Source: Candidatus Aminicenantota bacterium (lineage in GTDB: Bacteria; Acidobacteriota; Aminicenantia; UBA2199). Taken from it: a stretch of 41,627 nt of DNA. The position numbers and the translations under genes were made by a program. The stretch is from positions 56,375 through 98,001 of the forward strand of contig WVZO01000139.1 of assembly GCA_011772425.1 (NCBI GenBank), given 5' to 3'. A model generated the notes under the pieces. The model had not been told where the DNA came from, did no database searches, and saw only the letters and a list, made by a program, of their open reading frames with translations. This document shows, one piece after another, positions 1 to 8,689 of the stretch (position 1 is the first letter of the stretch; each line of letters opens with the position of its first letter).

Positions 1-43
1 TCTTTTTGAAAAAACCGCCCCTGGACCCCGCAAAAATTTTTTA
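1..43 (-). repeat. Dispersed repeat R2, inverted copy at window edge
   Basis: The first 43 bases are close to the reverse complement of 8290-8334: a GCGGGGTCCAGGGG-type core flanked by T and A runs. The copy may continue outside the window. Together with the 8290 copy it brackets the purB-to-NRPS block in inverted orientation. Bases 44-187 are AT-rich, with simple ATTTGGAATTTG-like runs and no gene. Confidence 0.6.
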
Positions 44-187
44 TACATGGTCAGTCATTGTACTTTGCTTCTTGATTTCGTACCCCATTATGATCGTTGT
101 AATTCGTTTTTTAATGATCTTTGTAATTTTGGTCATTGGAATTTGGAATTTGTTTGTAATTTGTGATTTGTAAATTTGTAATTTTCA

Positions 188-250
188 TCTTTTCTTCTCT
201 TCGTGTTCCTTCGTGCTTATTACCGCATTGTAAATGCCTTCGTGGCTAAA
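188..250 (+). repeat. Repeat R1, long variant, downstream of purB
   Basis: Ten-nucleotide-period copies of CTTCGTG are followed by TACCGCATTGTAAATG and then CTTCGTGGCTAAA. The inner GCATT-GTA-AATGC is a small palindrome. The GGCTAAA end points at the 3' end of purB. A second short piece at 262-280 (TTCCTTCGCGGCTTA) overlaps the purB stop codon itself. Confidence 0.75.
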
Positions 251-277
251 AAAAATAAATCCCAGTTCCTTCGCGGC

Positions 278-1576
278 TTATCTTTCATTTTCAAAACGCT
301 CGAATATCTTATCGATGCCTGCCATCAGGTCTTTTTGCGAAAATGCTTTTTCCAGTTCTCCTGTGGTACACAACGATTTGATCTCCCGGTCTGCAAAAAT
401 CAATTTCTTGAAGCTCTTCTTCTGTGTCCAGGATTCAAGGGCATTTTTTTGCACCAGTTCATACACTTTTTGACGGGGCATACCTTTGTCCAACAGTAAT
501 GTCAGCACTTTCTGGGAGAAATAAACCTCATTGGTGATATCGAGGTTTCGTTTGATGTTTTCGGGATACACGTTCAGGTTTTCGATAATATTGGTCATGT
601 CCTTCAGCATAAACGCGGCTGCATGGAAGGCATCCGGGATAATCACCCGTTCGGCAGAGGAATGGGAAATATCCCGTTCATGCCACAGGATATTGTTTTC
701 AAAGGCAACGGAGAGGTTGCCTCTCAGCAAGCGTGCCAACCCGGAGATCCGTTCGCATTTTACCGGGTTTCGCTTATGGGGCATGGAAGATGAACCTTTT
801 TGCCCTTTGCTAAACGGTTCCTCTACTTCCAGCACTTCGGTGCGCTGCAAATGACGAATTTCAACAGCGATTTTTTCAATAGCTGAACCCAAACTGGCTA
901 AGGCATACATCACCTCCATGTGCCGGTCCCTCTGGATGATTTGTGAAGACACGCGGCAAGGGTTTAAGTTCAACTTCTTAAGGGCTTTTTCCTCGCCTTC
1001 GGGCGGGAAATGTATATACGTTCCTACTGAACCGGAAATCTTTCCCACGGAAATAATTTCTCTGGCCCGGTTCAGCCGTTGGAGGTTTCGTTTGATCTCC
1101 TCGTACCAGACCAGGTATTTGACACCGAAAGTAATGGGTTCCGCATGGATGCCGTGGGTTCGACCAATCGCCACCAGGTCTTTGTACTGGAAGGCTTTTT
1201 TAATTAAGATGTCTTTTAAGGTATTTGTTTTATCGATAATAATGTCAAGGGATTCCCGGATAAGAAGGGATAAGGCGGTGTCTACAATATCGTAGGAAGT
1301 AATGCCTTTATGGATATAGGCGGAGTCTTTGCCCACGAATTCTTCCACAGAAGTTAAAAAAGCGATCACATCGTGTTTGACTTTTTTTTCGATTTCATCG
1401 ATGCGGTTGACATTGAAATTGGCTTTTTCTTTGATATTTTTAAAGCTTTCTTCCGGCACTTCACCCCATTCATACCAGACTTCGGTGATGGCTAACTCTA
1501 CATCCAGCCATTTCCTGAATTTGTTTTCACTGCTCCATATGGTTGAGATTTCCTCTACTTCGTAGCGTTCGATCAT
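278..1576 (-). CDS. purB: Adenylosuccinate lyase PurB
   Basis: Adenylosuccinate lyase catalyses two fumarate-releasing steps in purine synthesis: SAICAR to AICAR, and adenylosuccinate to AMP. The 432-residue length is normal for the cytosolic homotetramer. The superfamily signature GSSSMPHKRNP is present, preceded by a KGQKG loop, and the SGSVGTY segment typical of PurB is also visible. An upstream in-frame ATG would add 81 residues of non-family sequence that only mirrors the neighbouring zinc-ribbon gene. The ATG at 1576 is preceded by an AAAGGAG ribosome site and starts MIERYEVEEI, as PurB proteins do. It lies 31 bp after the zinc-ribbon gene, so the two may be co-transcribed. The stop codon sits inside a fragment of repeat R1. 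Confidence 0.95.
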   Translation of the reverse strand: MIERYEVEEISTIWSSENKFRKWLDVELAITEVWYEWGEVPEESFKNIKEKANFNVNRIDEIEKKVKHDVIAFLTSVEEFVGKDSAYIHKGITSYDIVDTALSLLIRESLDIIIDKTNTLKDILIKKAFQYKDLVAIGRTHGIHAEPITFGVKYLVWYEEIKRNLQRLNRAREIISVGKISGSVGTYIHFPPEGEEKALKKLNLNPCRVSSQIIQRDRHMEVMYALASLGSAIEKIAVEIRHLQRTEVLEVEEPFSKGQKGSSSMPHKRNPVKCERISGLARLLRGNLSVAFENNILWHERDISHSSAERVIIPDAFHAAAFMLKDMTNIIENLNVYPENIKRNLDITNEVYFSQKVLTLLLDKGMPRQKVYELVQKNALESWTQKKSFKKLIFADREIKSLCTTGELEKAFSQKDLMAGIDKIFERFENER

Positions 1577-1607
1577 AGCTGTTCCTACTCCTTTAATTTT
1601 ACCAGGT

Positions 1608-2129
1608 TTAATGGAAATGCTTGCGAATACCGGGCCAGATCTTTTCCAGTTTATCCAGGAACTCCTGGTCGACTCCATTGGCACCGATGGCGTGCGGAGC
1701 AATAGCAAATCCACCGATAGCATAGGTGGCAGAAACAGCCAGTCCACCCATTGCCAGGTAGATCGCCAGGGCAACCCCACCGACTGCTGCAACTCCCATG
1801 GCCAGTCCGGCCAATGCAATTACTCCGATTGCCAGGCCGCCCAGGGCAAGACCGCCGAAGGCCATACCACCCAGGGCAATAAATCCAATGGCGATATTGC
1901 CAATGGCAATAATACCTTTTGCCACACGGGGACGACCGGTTTGAGAATCTACACCCTGGGCCACGTGCACCAAGGGCAGCTCCAACAATTTAAGTTTGGA
2001 TTTATATTCATAACCCCAATAGCCGCCCATAAGGCCGCCGCGGGGACGCCCATCCAAAAATTCACCGCAATAACGGCATTTTATGGCTTCATCCTGGATC
2101 GATTCCGCACAAAACGGACATTTTTTCAT
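1608..2129 (-). CDS. Zinc-ribbon protein with hydrophobic five-residue repeats
   Basis: The function is unknown. Residues 4-22 hold two CxxC knuckles (CPFC and CRYC), a double-zinc-ribbon-like metal site. From about residue 70 to 150 there are roughly fifteen consecutive five-residue units of the form [ILM]-A-[ILF]-G-x. This hydrophobic spacing resembles pentapeptide-repeat beta-helices but lacks the usual Asn/Asp-Leu. A short charged helix (QEFLDKLEKIWPGIRKHF) ends the 173-residue protein. The ATG at 2129 has a very strong AAAGGAGGTGA ribosome site. The ATG 27 bp upstream would place that site inside the gene, so it is rejected. The repeat block could be a membrane-inserting segment or a beta-solenoid; sequence alone does not decide. 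Confidence 0.8.
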   Translation of the reverse strand: MKKCPFCAESIQDEAIKCRYCGEFLDGRPRGGLMGGYWGYEYKSKLKLLELPLVHVAQGVDSQTGRPRVAKGIIAIGNIAIGFIALGGMAFGGLALGGLAIGVIALAGLAMGVAAVGGVALAIYLAMGGLAVSATYAIGGFAIAPHAIGANGVDQEFLDKLEKIWPGIRKHFH

Positions 2130-2147
2130 TTGCTCACCTCCTTTATA

Positions 2148-2176
2148 ATTGTACATGAATTACATCATCACGTAAA
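2148..2176 (-). promoter_or_regulatory. Predicted sigma70 promoter of the zinc-ribbon gene
   Basis: On the minus strand TTTACG (2176-2171), a 17-nt spacer and TACAAT (2153-2148) precede the zinc-ribbon start by about 19 bp, giving a very short leader that carries the strong ribosome site. purB could also be read from here. Confidence 0.5.
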
Positions 2177-2227
2177 TATATTTAACCGCTTTTGCCTTGA
2201 GAAACTTTTTTTTTGCCACAGAGAAAG

Positions 2228-3406
2228 TTAAAAAGAAAATCGCCTGCCTTTTTTTAATTCTTTCCGGGAATAAAATTTACCGCGCCAGACGATTCCTCTC
2301 TTTATCGACGCGGTAATTCCAGCCCAAAGGCCAATAAAAAACATCAAAATATTTCCCAGCGGCAGGAAAAATGCGGAAACCAGGGGCAGACCGATCAATC
2401 GATTCACCAATATCGCAGCCAGGAAGGTCAGTAATGAAAGGACCGCACCGGCAAGCGGGAGATAGGGAACTCCCATGGGTACCAGGATGATATAGGGCAT
2501 CATATCCAGGATAAATCCCAAAAGGCCCACGGCAAACAATTGGATAAAGTTGAGGTTACCGCTGCCCACAACCATTGCCCGCCCCATTCCTATAGCCATT
2601 TCAGCAAACGTGCGGTACCATTGAACCCCTACATAACCGCGGCCATTGATCATGTCGCTGTTACCACTGGAACGTTTCACCATTTGTCCCAAAGTGAGGT
2701 CATCTACCACTTCAAGCTTCAACCATTCAAACCCTTTTGTTTTCTCAAGAGCGGTCCGCTTTACCATGGTAAAGGCTCCTGCACCCCCAAATGCCCTGGA
2801 GTTCTTATCTTTAATTTTCCAGCTTCTGCTCATGACCACCAGGGCCTTCAAGAAAACAGTAAGTGCCGTATCCATGAAAAAATTCGTTTTGTAAAATTCG
2901 GGAACTACAGCCAGGTGGTCCAGGTTTTCGGATAAGCAGTAATTCATCACCCGGTTTAACGTACCGGGTTTGACATGGACATCGGCATCGCTCAATAACA
3001 ACCAATCGCCGCTGGCATGCTTTAGACCCTGGTACAGCGCATGGATTTTGCCCAGCCAGCCATCGGGCAATTCATCGATGCACACCAGTTTTACACGTTT
3101 ATCCCGGGCAGCAATCTCCCGGGCCACTTCCCGGGTGCCGTCATTGCTGCGGTCATCGATAAGTATAAACTCAAGGTTGGGGTAGTTATCCTGTAAACGC
3201 AATTCCATGGCTTTTCCCAGGGTCTCCTTCTCATTACATGCCGGGATTAAAACTGAAATTTTAGGGGGATTTTTTATGGGGGATTCCGGCAGTTTTTCCA
3301 CTAAAGGCATAGTGTGAAGGGTGCGCAAAACTACGTATATCTCCCATATCCAAAACGCTGCCGAAAGGGCGGAGAAAAACAGGATAACCACTTGAACTGC
3401 TGTCAA
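2228..3406 (-). CDS. Membrane-anchored family 2 glycosyltransferase
   Basis: This 392-residue GT-A-fold glycosyltransferase resembles the HpnB-like/cellulose-synthase-like branch. An N-terminal membrane helix (about residues 5-28) is followed by the catalytic domain. Visible motifs are SVLIPACNE, DDRSNDGT (nucleotide binding), SDADV (metal-binding DxD-like), and a VQWYR segment in the place of the QxxRW acceptor motif. Three or four hydrophobic helices close the protein (about 290-375). It probably transfers a sugar from a nucleotide-sugar donor to a lipid or envelope acceptor at the inner membrane; the substrate cannot be read. The start is TTG at 3406 with an AGAGGA site 8 nt upstream. It is divergent from the NRPS gene and about 98 bp ahead of the zinc-ribbon gene. 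Confidence 0.85.
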   Translation of the reverse strand: MTAVQVVILFFSALSAAFWIWEIYVVLRTLHTMPLVEKLPESPIKNPPKISVLIPACNEKETLGKAMELRLQDNYPNLEFILIDDRSNDGTREVAREIAARDKRVKLVCIDELPDGWLGKIHALYQGLKHASGDWLLLSDADVHVKPGTLNRVMNYCLSENLDHLAVVPEFYKTNFFMDTALTVFLKALVVMSRSWKIKDKNSRAFGGAGAFTMVKRTALEKTKGFEWLKLEVVDDLTLGQMVKRSSGNSDMINGRGYVGVQWYRTFAEMAIGMGRAMVVGSGNLNFIQLFAVGLLGFILDMMPYIILVPMGVPYLPLAGAVLSLLTFLAAILVNRLIGLPLVSAFFLPLGNILMFFIGLWAGITASIKRGIVWRGKFYSRKELKKGRRFSF

Positions 3407-3579
3407 TGGGATTTCCTCTTTTTTATATTTTATATTGTTGTTTCAGAAAGGCAAATTATAAAAGAGATGACAGAAAAAAACAACTCTCTTATTCTTATCC
3501 CCTTATTCATTCCCACAAAAACTTTTTTTTAGCGGTTTTTATAATATCTTGTTTTTTTCGCGCCCGTAGCGTTCTTCGG

Positions 3580-3599
3580 GGTAAAATTAGAATTGCTGA
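3580..3599 (+). repeat. Solo end of the 11833-11962 palindromic element
   Basis: GGTAAAATTAGAATTGCTGA matches the right end of the element at 11945 (GGCAAAATTAGAATTGCTGA) at 19 of 20 positions, without the rest of the element. It lies just upstream of the NRPS promoter. The rest of 3407-3579 is T-rich and shows nothing else. Confidence 0.5.
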
Positions 3600-3601
3600 A
3601 C

Positions 3602-3644
3602 TGTCAAAGATGGGTTTGACAATATATGCTTTCTATGCTATTAT
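3602..3644 (+). promoter_or_regulatory. NRPS promoter with operator-like inverted repeat
   Basis: TTGACA (3616-3621), exactly 17 nt, then TATTAT (3639-3644): a near-consensus sigma70 promoter about 41 bp before the NRPS start. TGTCAAA (3602-3608) and TTTGACA (3615-3621) form an inverted repeat with a 6-nt centre, and the right arm overlaps the -35 box. That geometry is typical of a repressor site. An AAGGAGG ribosome site follows 9 nt before the ATG. Confidence 0.6.
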
Positions 3645-3685
3645 AAAAGGGTTCCAGGTTCCAAGAGGCAAGGAGGCAAAATAAA

Positions 3686-6600
3686 ATGAATCCCGTAAAA
3701 TACTATGAATTATCCAATCCCCAGAAACGGATCTGGTTTACCGAGGCATCACATGATCACAAAGATATGTCCAATATCGGGTATTTAATCGAATTAAAAG
3801 GAGAATATAACCTGGAAAAGCTGGCCCGGACCATAAAGTACGTGGTAAAAGTCAATACCGCTTTGCAGTTAAGGTTTAACCATTCCGAAGATAAAAGTGA
3901 ATTGCTCCAGTATATGCCGGATTATAAAGATGTAGAGGTGGCAATAATAGAAGCTGACAGCGAAGAGGAATTATTTAAGAAGATAGAAAAAATACACCGG
4001 GAACGGTTTGATATAACCGGGAACTATTTGTGTGCCTTTGCTGTTTTTTCTATAAATAAAAAGAGATACGGATTTTTCGAGAGCGCTCATCACCTGGTGG
4101 CTGACGGGATTTCCGCCACTATTGTCGCCCGTGAAGTAATGGAAACTTACCCCAATTTAGACAGCAGCGATTTTAAAGAAATAAAAAAAGAATTTTCTTA
4201 TATGGATTTTCTTAAGGATGAAAAGGAATATATCGGCAGTGAAAAGTACGAAAAAAGTAAAGCGTATTGGCTGCAAAAACTCGAGGACTTCGAGGGAGAC
4301 GAGATCACCTTTGCGTTAAATAAAAATAAAAAAAACAGCTTAAAAGTAAAAAGGCTGTCGCTGAAAATTCCCGGGAATATGATTGAATTAGTGGAAGCGT
4401 ATAAATCAAATAACCGGTTTTCTAATTTCGGTCTGTTTATGGCCGCTTTAGGAATCTATTTTAACCGCTTTATGAACCGGGAAGACATCATTATCGGGAT
4501 GCCGGTGCACAACCGCTCTAAGAAGATTTTCAGGGATATGGTGGGTATGTTTGTTTCCACCATACCGTTTCGAATCAAATTCAATGAGAAATGGAGTTTT
4601 AATGAACTGGTGGCCTATGTCAAAAAAGAATTGTGGGAATCGTTAAAACACCAGGGATTTCCTTATAATCACCTGGTCAAAGAGTTAAAGGATTTAAATA
4701 TAGATGCGTCAGGTTTTTTAAATGTACAGTTGATCGAGTTACCTGAGGCAATCGACGAATATACGGAAAAAAGGGCCTTCTTTTCAACGGAATACAATAT
4801 CTCCCAGCTTTCTATATATCTCAATCAGCAGAAGAGTAAAAACCTGGAGGACCTGGATATTGCGGTCGATTATCATGCGGATATTTTCGAGGAGAGGGAG
4901 ATAGAATTTTTCTTTAAGCGATTAATGGTTATCCTGGACCAGGCCATAAAAGAGCCGGAAAAGGAGATATCAAAATTATCGTTATTGGAAGACGCGGAGT
5001 ATAACGAACTGATATTTGAACTTAACGATACCAAAGCCGATTTCCCTGGAAATAAAACCCTTCCTCAGTTATTTGAGGAACAAGTTTTAAAAAATCCCGG
5101 CAATATCGCCCTGGAATATGAAGACCAAACAGTCACGTATCAAGAACTGGACCAATTAACAGACAAACTGGCGGCAAAATTGCAAGGGGCCGGAATTACT
5201 ACCGGTTCTATTGTAGGCATGCTCTGTGAACGATCAATAGAAGCAATCGTCTCTATTATGGGGGTCTTAAAGGCCGGTGGTGCTTATCTTCCCATTGATC
5301 CCGAATACCCGGTAGAACGAAAAAATTATATCATAAATAACAGCGGTATTAAAATTTTATTAATAGAAAAGGCCCTGGAACAGCGGGAAAGCAAGGTGCT
5401 GAATGATAACCTACAAATAAAAAATATTATTGTCGATTATCAAACCCTGGAAGAAGAAAGCGGGGCTGAAGATTTCCAAAAGCCTGCCGTTAACAGCGAA
5501 AATTTAGCCTATGTCATTTATACCTCCGGTACCACCGGTAATCCTAAAGGTACATTATTAAGACACAGGAATGTCATTAACTATATATGGTGGGGAGCTG
5601 GTGTTTATGTCAAAGGGGAAACCGTCAGTTTTCCTTTGTTTACGTCTTTATCCTTTGATTTAACCGTAACCTCGATTTTTATTCCCCTGGTAACCGGGAA
5701 TAAAATCGTGATATACCGGGAGAGTGAAGAAGGGCTTCTTGTTGAAAGAGTTGCCAGGGAAAACAAAGTGGATATCGTAAAATTAACTCCTTCTCATTTA
5801 AAAGTCGTCAACCAATTAAAATTGGAAAACTCGAGAATTAAGAGTTTTATTTTAGGTGGAGAAGAGTTAAAGACAGATACTGCCAGGGAAACTATTGATC
5901 GTTTTGGAAGGGAAATCAACATATATAATGAATATGGTCCCACCGAAACGGCTGTCGGATGTATGATTCACCGGTATGATAGAAACAGGGATGACGGGTT
6001 AGCGGTTCCCATCGGCAAGCCTTCCAATAATGTACGGATATATATCCTTGATAAGAACAAAAAGCCTCTTCCCCTGGGAGTAATCGGTGAAATATATATA
6101 GCTGGTGAGGGAGTCGCCCGGGGATATCTCGATAACGAACAATTAACCGAAGAAAAGTTTGTAGATGACCCTTTTATTCCCGGTGAAAAAATGTATAGAT
6201 CGGGTGATTTGGGCCGCTGGAACCTGGATAAAATTCTGGAGTTTTACGGACGCTGCGATGAGCAGGTAAAAATAAGAGGTTATCGAATAGAGCCCGGGGA
6301 AATCGAAAAACAGTTAATAAAGATAGAGGGAATAAAGGATGCCGTGGTGGCTTTAAGCAAAGGGCCGCAGGTGGACCTGTGCGCTTACCTGGTGGTGGAA
6401 GAACAAAAGGAATTTGAGGTCTCTCAACTGCGTGAATTGCTTTCCCGTGAACTACCGGTTTACATGCTGCCTGCGGAGTTCGTGCAGGTGGAGAGTATTC
6501 CCTTGACCCGAAACGGTAAAGTGGATTTCAGGAAACTGGAAACCATGGGTAAGAAGCTGGGTGCTGCGAGGGAATATGCGCCACCCCGTGATGAAATGGA

Positions 6601-8215
6601 AACCATGCTGGCAGAAATCTGGGCCGCTGTACTGGGAGCGGAACGAGTGGGAATTACCGACAATTTCTTTGAATTGGGCGGCGATTCCATCAAGGCCGTG
6701 CAGATTGCCGCCAGGTTGAACGATGCCGGCAAAAGTGTCAATGTCAAAGACGTTCTTTCCCAGCAAACCATTGCTAACCTATGTGCCAATGTGGATTTTG
6801 ACAGCCACATCCGTCAGTATGAACAGGGGACCATCGAAGGGGAAAAAGGACCGACTCCCATTGAAAGCTGGTTCCTGGCCCAGGATTTCCACGATCCCAA
6901 CCTCTACCACCAATCGGTGCTGCTGGAGTTCAAAACCCTTGTTGATATCCCTATATTGGAAAAGGCTTTCGAGGAATTGATTGCTCATCATGACGGTTTG
7001 CGGTTGAATTATAATAAAGAAAAGGACCTCTTTTATTTCAACAATGATCTCATCGGCAAATCCTTTAAGATAGACGTCGTGGACCTGTCCGCTGTCCCTG
7101 AGGCGGAGCGGGCCGCACAAATTGAAACCAGGGGTTATGAAGCCAAAGGCGGGTTTGATATTACCGCGGGCCTGATGCTGCGGGCTGTTGTTTTCAAAGC
7201 TGAGAAGGAATCTGATAAGCTATTACTTATTCTTCATCATCTTGTTACCGACGGTCTCACCTGGCGTATTATATTGGAAGAGCTTTATAATCTTTACGAA
7301 GCTCTTCACCGGCAAAAGGAAGTGGACCTGCCGCAGAAGACCGCCTCTTTGTCGGACTGGCATGACGCCTTGTTGATGTACCGCGAGTCCGGGAAGCTGG
7401 ATAAAGAAAAAGAGTATTGGCAGCAAGCCGGTGCAGTGGATTTCCGGTTGCCTTATGACCGGGAGCCCGGAGACGTCGATTGGCGTGTAAAAAACCAGGC
7501 TACCGTTAATGCCCGGCTGGATCAGGAACAAACCGCTTTCCTGCTCAAAGATGCTCATGAAGTATACAAGTCCGATGTGCAGATACTGGTCTTCGCGGCC
7601 CTGGTGCGGACGCTGCGGCAGTGGACCGGTAAGCAAAACGTGGCCATTGAAATGGAGAGCCACGGCCGTCACATCGATGATATCGATACTTCCAAAACCA
7701 CCGGTTGGTTCACTGCCATTTACCCGGTGGTGGTGAACCGCGACGACAAGACCATCAGCGATGAAATCAAATCGGTTAAGGAGGCCATTCGCAAGACCCC
7801 CAACAACGGGATCGGTTATGGGATTTTGAAGTACATGTCCGATGAAGGGAAAACCATGGAAACAAAGCGGGCGGAAGTCCGGTTTAATTACCTGGGGCAA
7901 TTTCATGGGGAAGTTGAGAATCCGCTGTTTTCTTATTGTCAGCAGCTCACCGGTTCGGATGTGGCCCTGGAGAATCATATGACTGCTGCTGTGGAGATCA
8001 ATGCCATGGTATTGAACGACGTATTTACTGCGGATATTAATTATAATAAAGAGGCATTTGACGAAAGCACGATGGTTTCTTTTGCTGGTAATTATATAAA
8101 GAACCTGGAGGAAATTCTGGAGCATATAAGGAATGAGGATGATGTACATTTTACCCCGTCGGATTTCGATACTGTAGATTTAGGTGAAGACGACTTAGCT
8201 GCTTTGTTCGAGTAA
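3686..8215 (+). CDS. Single-module NRPS (C-A-T-E), predicted to load Asn and epimerise it
   Basis: A non-ribosomal peptide synthetase of 1509 residues. The condensation domain (about 5-440) has HHLVADG (H135, H136, D140). The adenylation domain (about 455-960) has YTSGTTGNPKG (from 612), YGPTE, YRSGDLGRW and NGKVDFRKL. The carrier domain has GGDSIK, with S1001 as the phosphopantetheine site. The epimerisation domain (about 1055-1480) has HHLVTDG (H1184, H1185, D1189) and the FNYLGQF motif (from 1400). Reading the pocket by comparison with PheA gives D-L-T-K-I-G-E-V-G plus the invariant K, the published asparagine code, so the expected product is D-Asn on the carrier. There is no thioesterase. 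The last 20 residues (TPSDF...LGEDDLAALFE) resemble a donor communication-mediating tail after an E domain, so it should hand over to another NRPS outside the window. Confidence 0.95.
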   Translation: MNPVKYYELSNPQKRIWFTEASHDHKDMSNIGYLIELKGEYNLEKLARTIKYVVKVNTALQLRFNHSEDKSELLQYMPDYKDVEVAIIEADSEEELFKKIEKIHRERFDITGNYLCAFAVFSINKKRYGFFESAHHLVADGISATIVAREVMETYPNLDSSDFKEIKKEFSYMDFLKDEKEYIGSEKYEKSKAYWLQKLEDFEGDEITFALNKNKKNSLKVKRLSLKIPGNMIELVEAYKSNNRFSNFGLFMAALGIYFNRFMNREDIIIGMPVHNRSKKIFRDMVGMFVSTIPFRIKFNEKWSFNELVAYVKKELWESLKHQGFPYNHLVKELKDLNIDASGFLNVQLIELPEAIDEYTEKRAFFSTEYNISQLSIYLNQQKSKNLEDLDIAVDYHADIFEEREIEFFFKRLMVILDQAIKEPEKEISKLSLLEDAEYNELIFELNDTKADFPGNKTLPQLFEEQVLKNPGNIALEYEDQTVTYQELDQLTDKLAAKLQGAGITTGSIVGMLCERSIEAIVSIMGVLKAGGAYLPIDPEYPVERKNYIINNSGIKILLIEKALEQRESKVLNDNLQIKNIIVDYQTLEEESGAEDFQKPAVNSENLAYVIYTSGTTGNPKGTLLRHRNVINYIWWGAGVYVKGETVSFPLFTSLSFDLTVTSIFIPLVTGNKIVIYRESEEGLLVERVARENKVDIVKLTPSHLKVVNQLKLENSRIKSFILGGEELKTDTARETIDRFGREINIYNEYGPTETAVGCMIHRYDRNRDDGLAVPIGKPSNNVRIYILDKNKKPLPLGVIGEIYIAGEGVARGYLDNEQLTEEKFVDDPFIPGEKMYRSGDLGRWNLDKILEFYGRCDEQVKIRGYRIEPGEIEKQLIKIEGIKDAVVALSKGPQVDLCAYLVVEEQKEFEVSQLRELLSRELPVYMLPAEFVQVESIPLTRNGKVDFRKLETMGKKLGAAREYAPPRDEMETMLAEIWAAVLGAERVGITDNFFELGGDSIKAVQIAARLNDAGKSVNVKDVLSQQTIANLCANVDFDSHIRQYEQGTIEGEKGPTPIESWFLAQDFHDPNLYHQSVLLEFKTLVDIPILEKAFEELIAHHDGLRLNYNKEKDLFYFNNDLIGKSFKIDVVDLSAVPEAERAAQIETRGYEAKGGFDITAGLMLRAVVFKAEKESDKLLLILHHLVTDGLTWRIILEELYNLYEALHRQKEVDLPQKTASLSDWHDALLMYRESGKLDKEKEYWQQAGAVDFRLPYDREPGDVDWRVKNQATVNARLDQEQTAFLLKDAHEVYKSDVQILVFAALVRTLRQWTGKQNVAIEMESHGRHIDDIDTSKTTGWFTAIYPVVVNRDDKTISDEIKSVKEAIRKTPNNGIGYGILKYMSDEGKTMETKRAEVRFNYLGQFHGEVENPLFSYCQQLTGSDVALENHMTAAVEINAMVLNDVFTADINYNKEAFDESTMVSFAGNYIKNLEEILEHIRNEDDVHFTPSDFDTVDLGEDDLAALFE

Positions 8216-8289
8216 GCCCACGGCAAAGGGGGAAGTTGTTTTAAATGTTTGGGGAAGCCTTTAACTTACCTTCTATTTTCTTTTTCTAA

Positions 8290-8364
8290 TAAAAAGTTTT
8301 TGCGGGGGGTCCAGGGGGGCAGTTTTTTCAAAAAGCGCCCCCCTGGCCGCCGGAGGCAAAAAAA
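8290..8364 (+). repeat. Dispersed repeat R2 with GC-rich hairpin, after the NRPS
   Basis: This copy matches the window start in inverted orientation. Internally CCAGGGGGG pairs with CCCCCCTGG across a loop of about 18 nt, so it could act as a transcript 3' hairpin for the NRPS, although no T-run follows directly. The 8216-8289 stretch holds nothing recognisable. Confidence 0.55.
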
Positions 8365-8390
8365 AGTTCTGATAGAGTTTTATAGGAGTT

Positions 8391-8510
8391 CAGGATGGGC
8401 AAGCAGAAAGTTTTATGATTTTTTTCGATTTTCTGCCCATCCTGTAGATAAAAATAGGGGGTTAGTATATCCGCACGGAGGGCAATAGGTGTTTCAGAGT
8501 GCCCGTGCGG
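8391..8510. repeat. Two adjacent imperfect palindromes
   Basis: CAGGATGGGCA (8391-8401) pairs with TGCCCATCCTG (8434-8444). Next, CCGCACGG (8471-8478) pairs with CCGTGCGG (8503-8510). They sit between repeat R2 and a helicase-like gene remnant. They may be remains of a small mobile element or structured RNA ends. The following 8511-8689 shows no gene. Confidence 0.4.
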
Positions 8511-8689
8511 TAGGAGAGATTAGTTTTAATAGGAGATAAAGCTTCGAAGAATCTTAACTGTTACGCTTATTCTCTTCCTCGCTTCCTTCTTGCCAACTGC
8601 CAAAAGTATGGCTACAGCGATTCTCATTTTGAAAAGTCAGCCGCAAAAATTTGATTTTTTAAAAATAATGTGCTATATCAATAAGATAA

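Noticed and set aside
1577..1819. 81-codon N-terminal extension of the purB frame
   Set aside because: It is antisense to the repeat part of the zinc-ribbon gene and does not resemble PurB. ATG 1576 has a good ribosome site and a family-like start.
1611..2231. 206-codon plus-strand frame opposite the zinc-ribbon gene
   Set aside because: It exists because the Gly/Ala repeat has no stops on the other strand. It has no ribosome site, and the minus-strand gene has clear motifs.
7223..8149. 308-codon minus-strand frame inside the NRPS gene
   Set aside because: It is antisense to the epimerisation domain, which has intact motifs; no domain is recognisable in the antisense reading.
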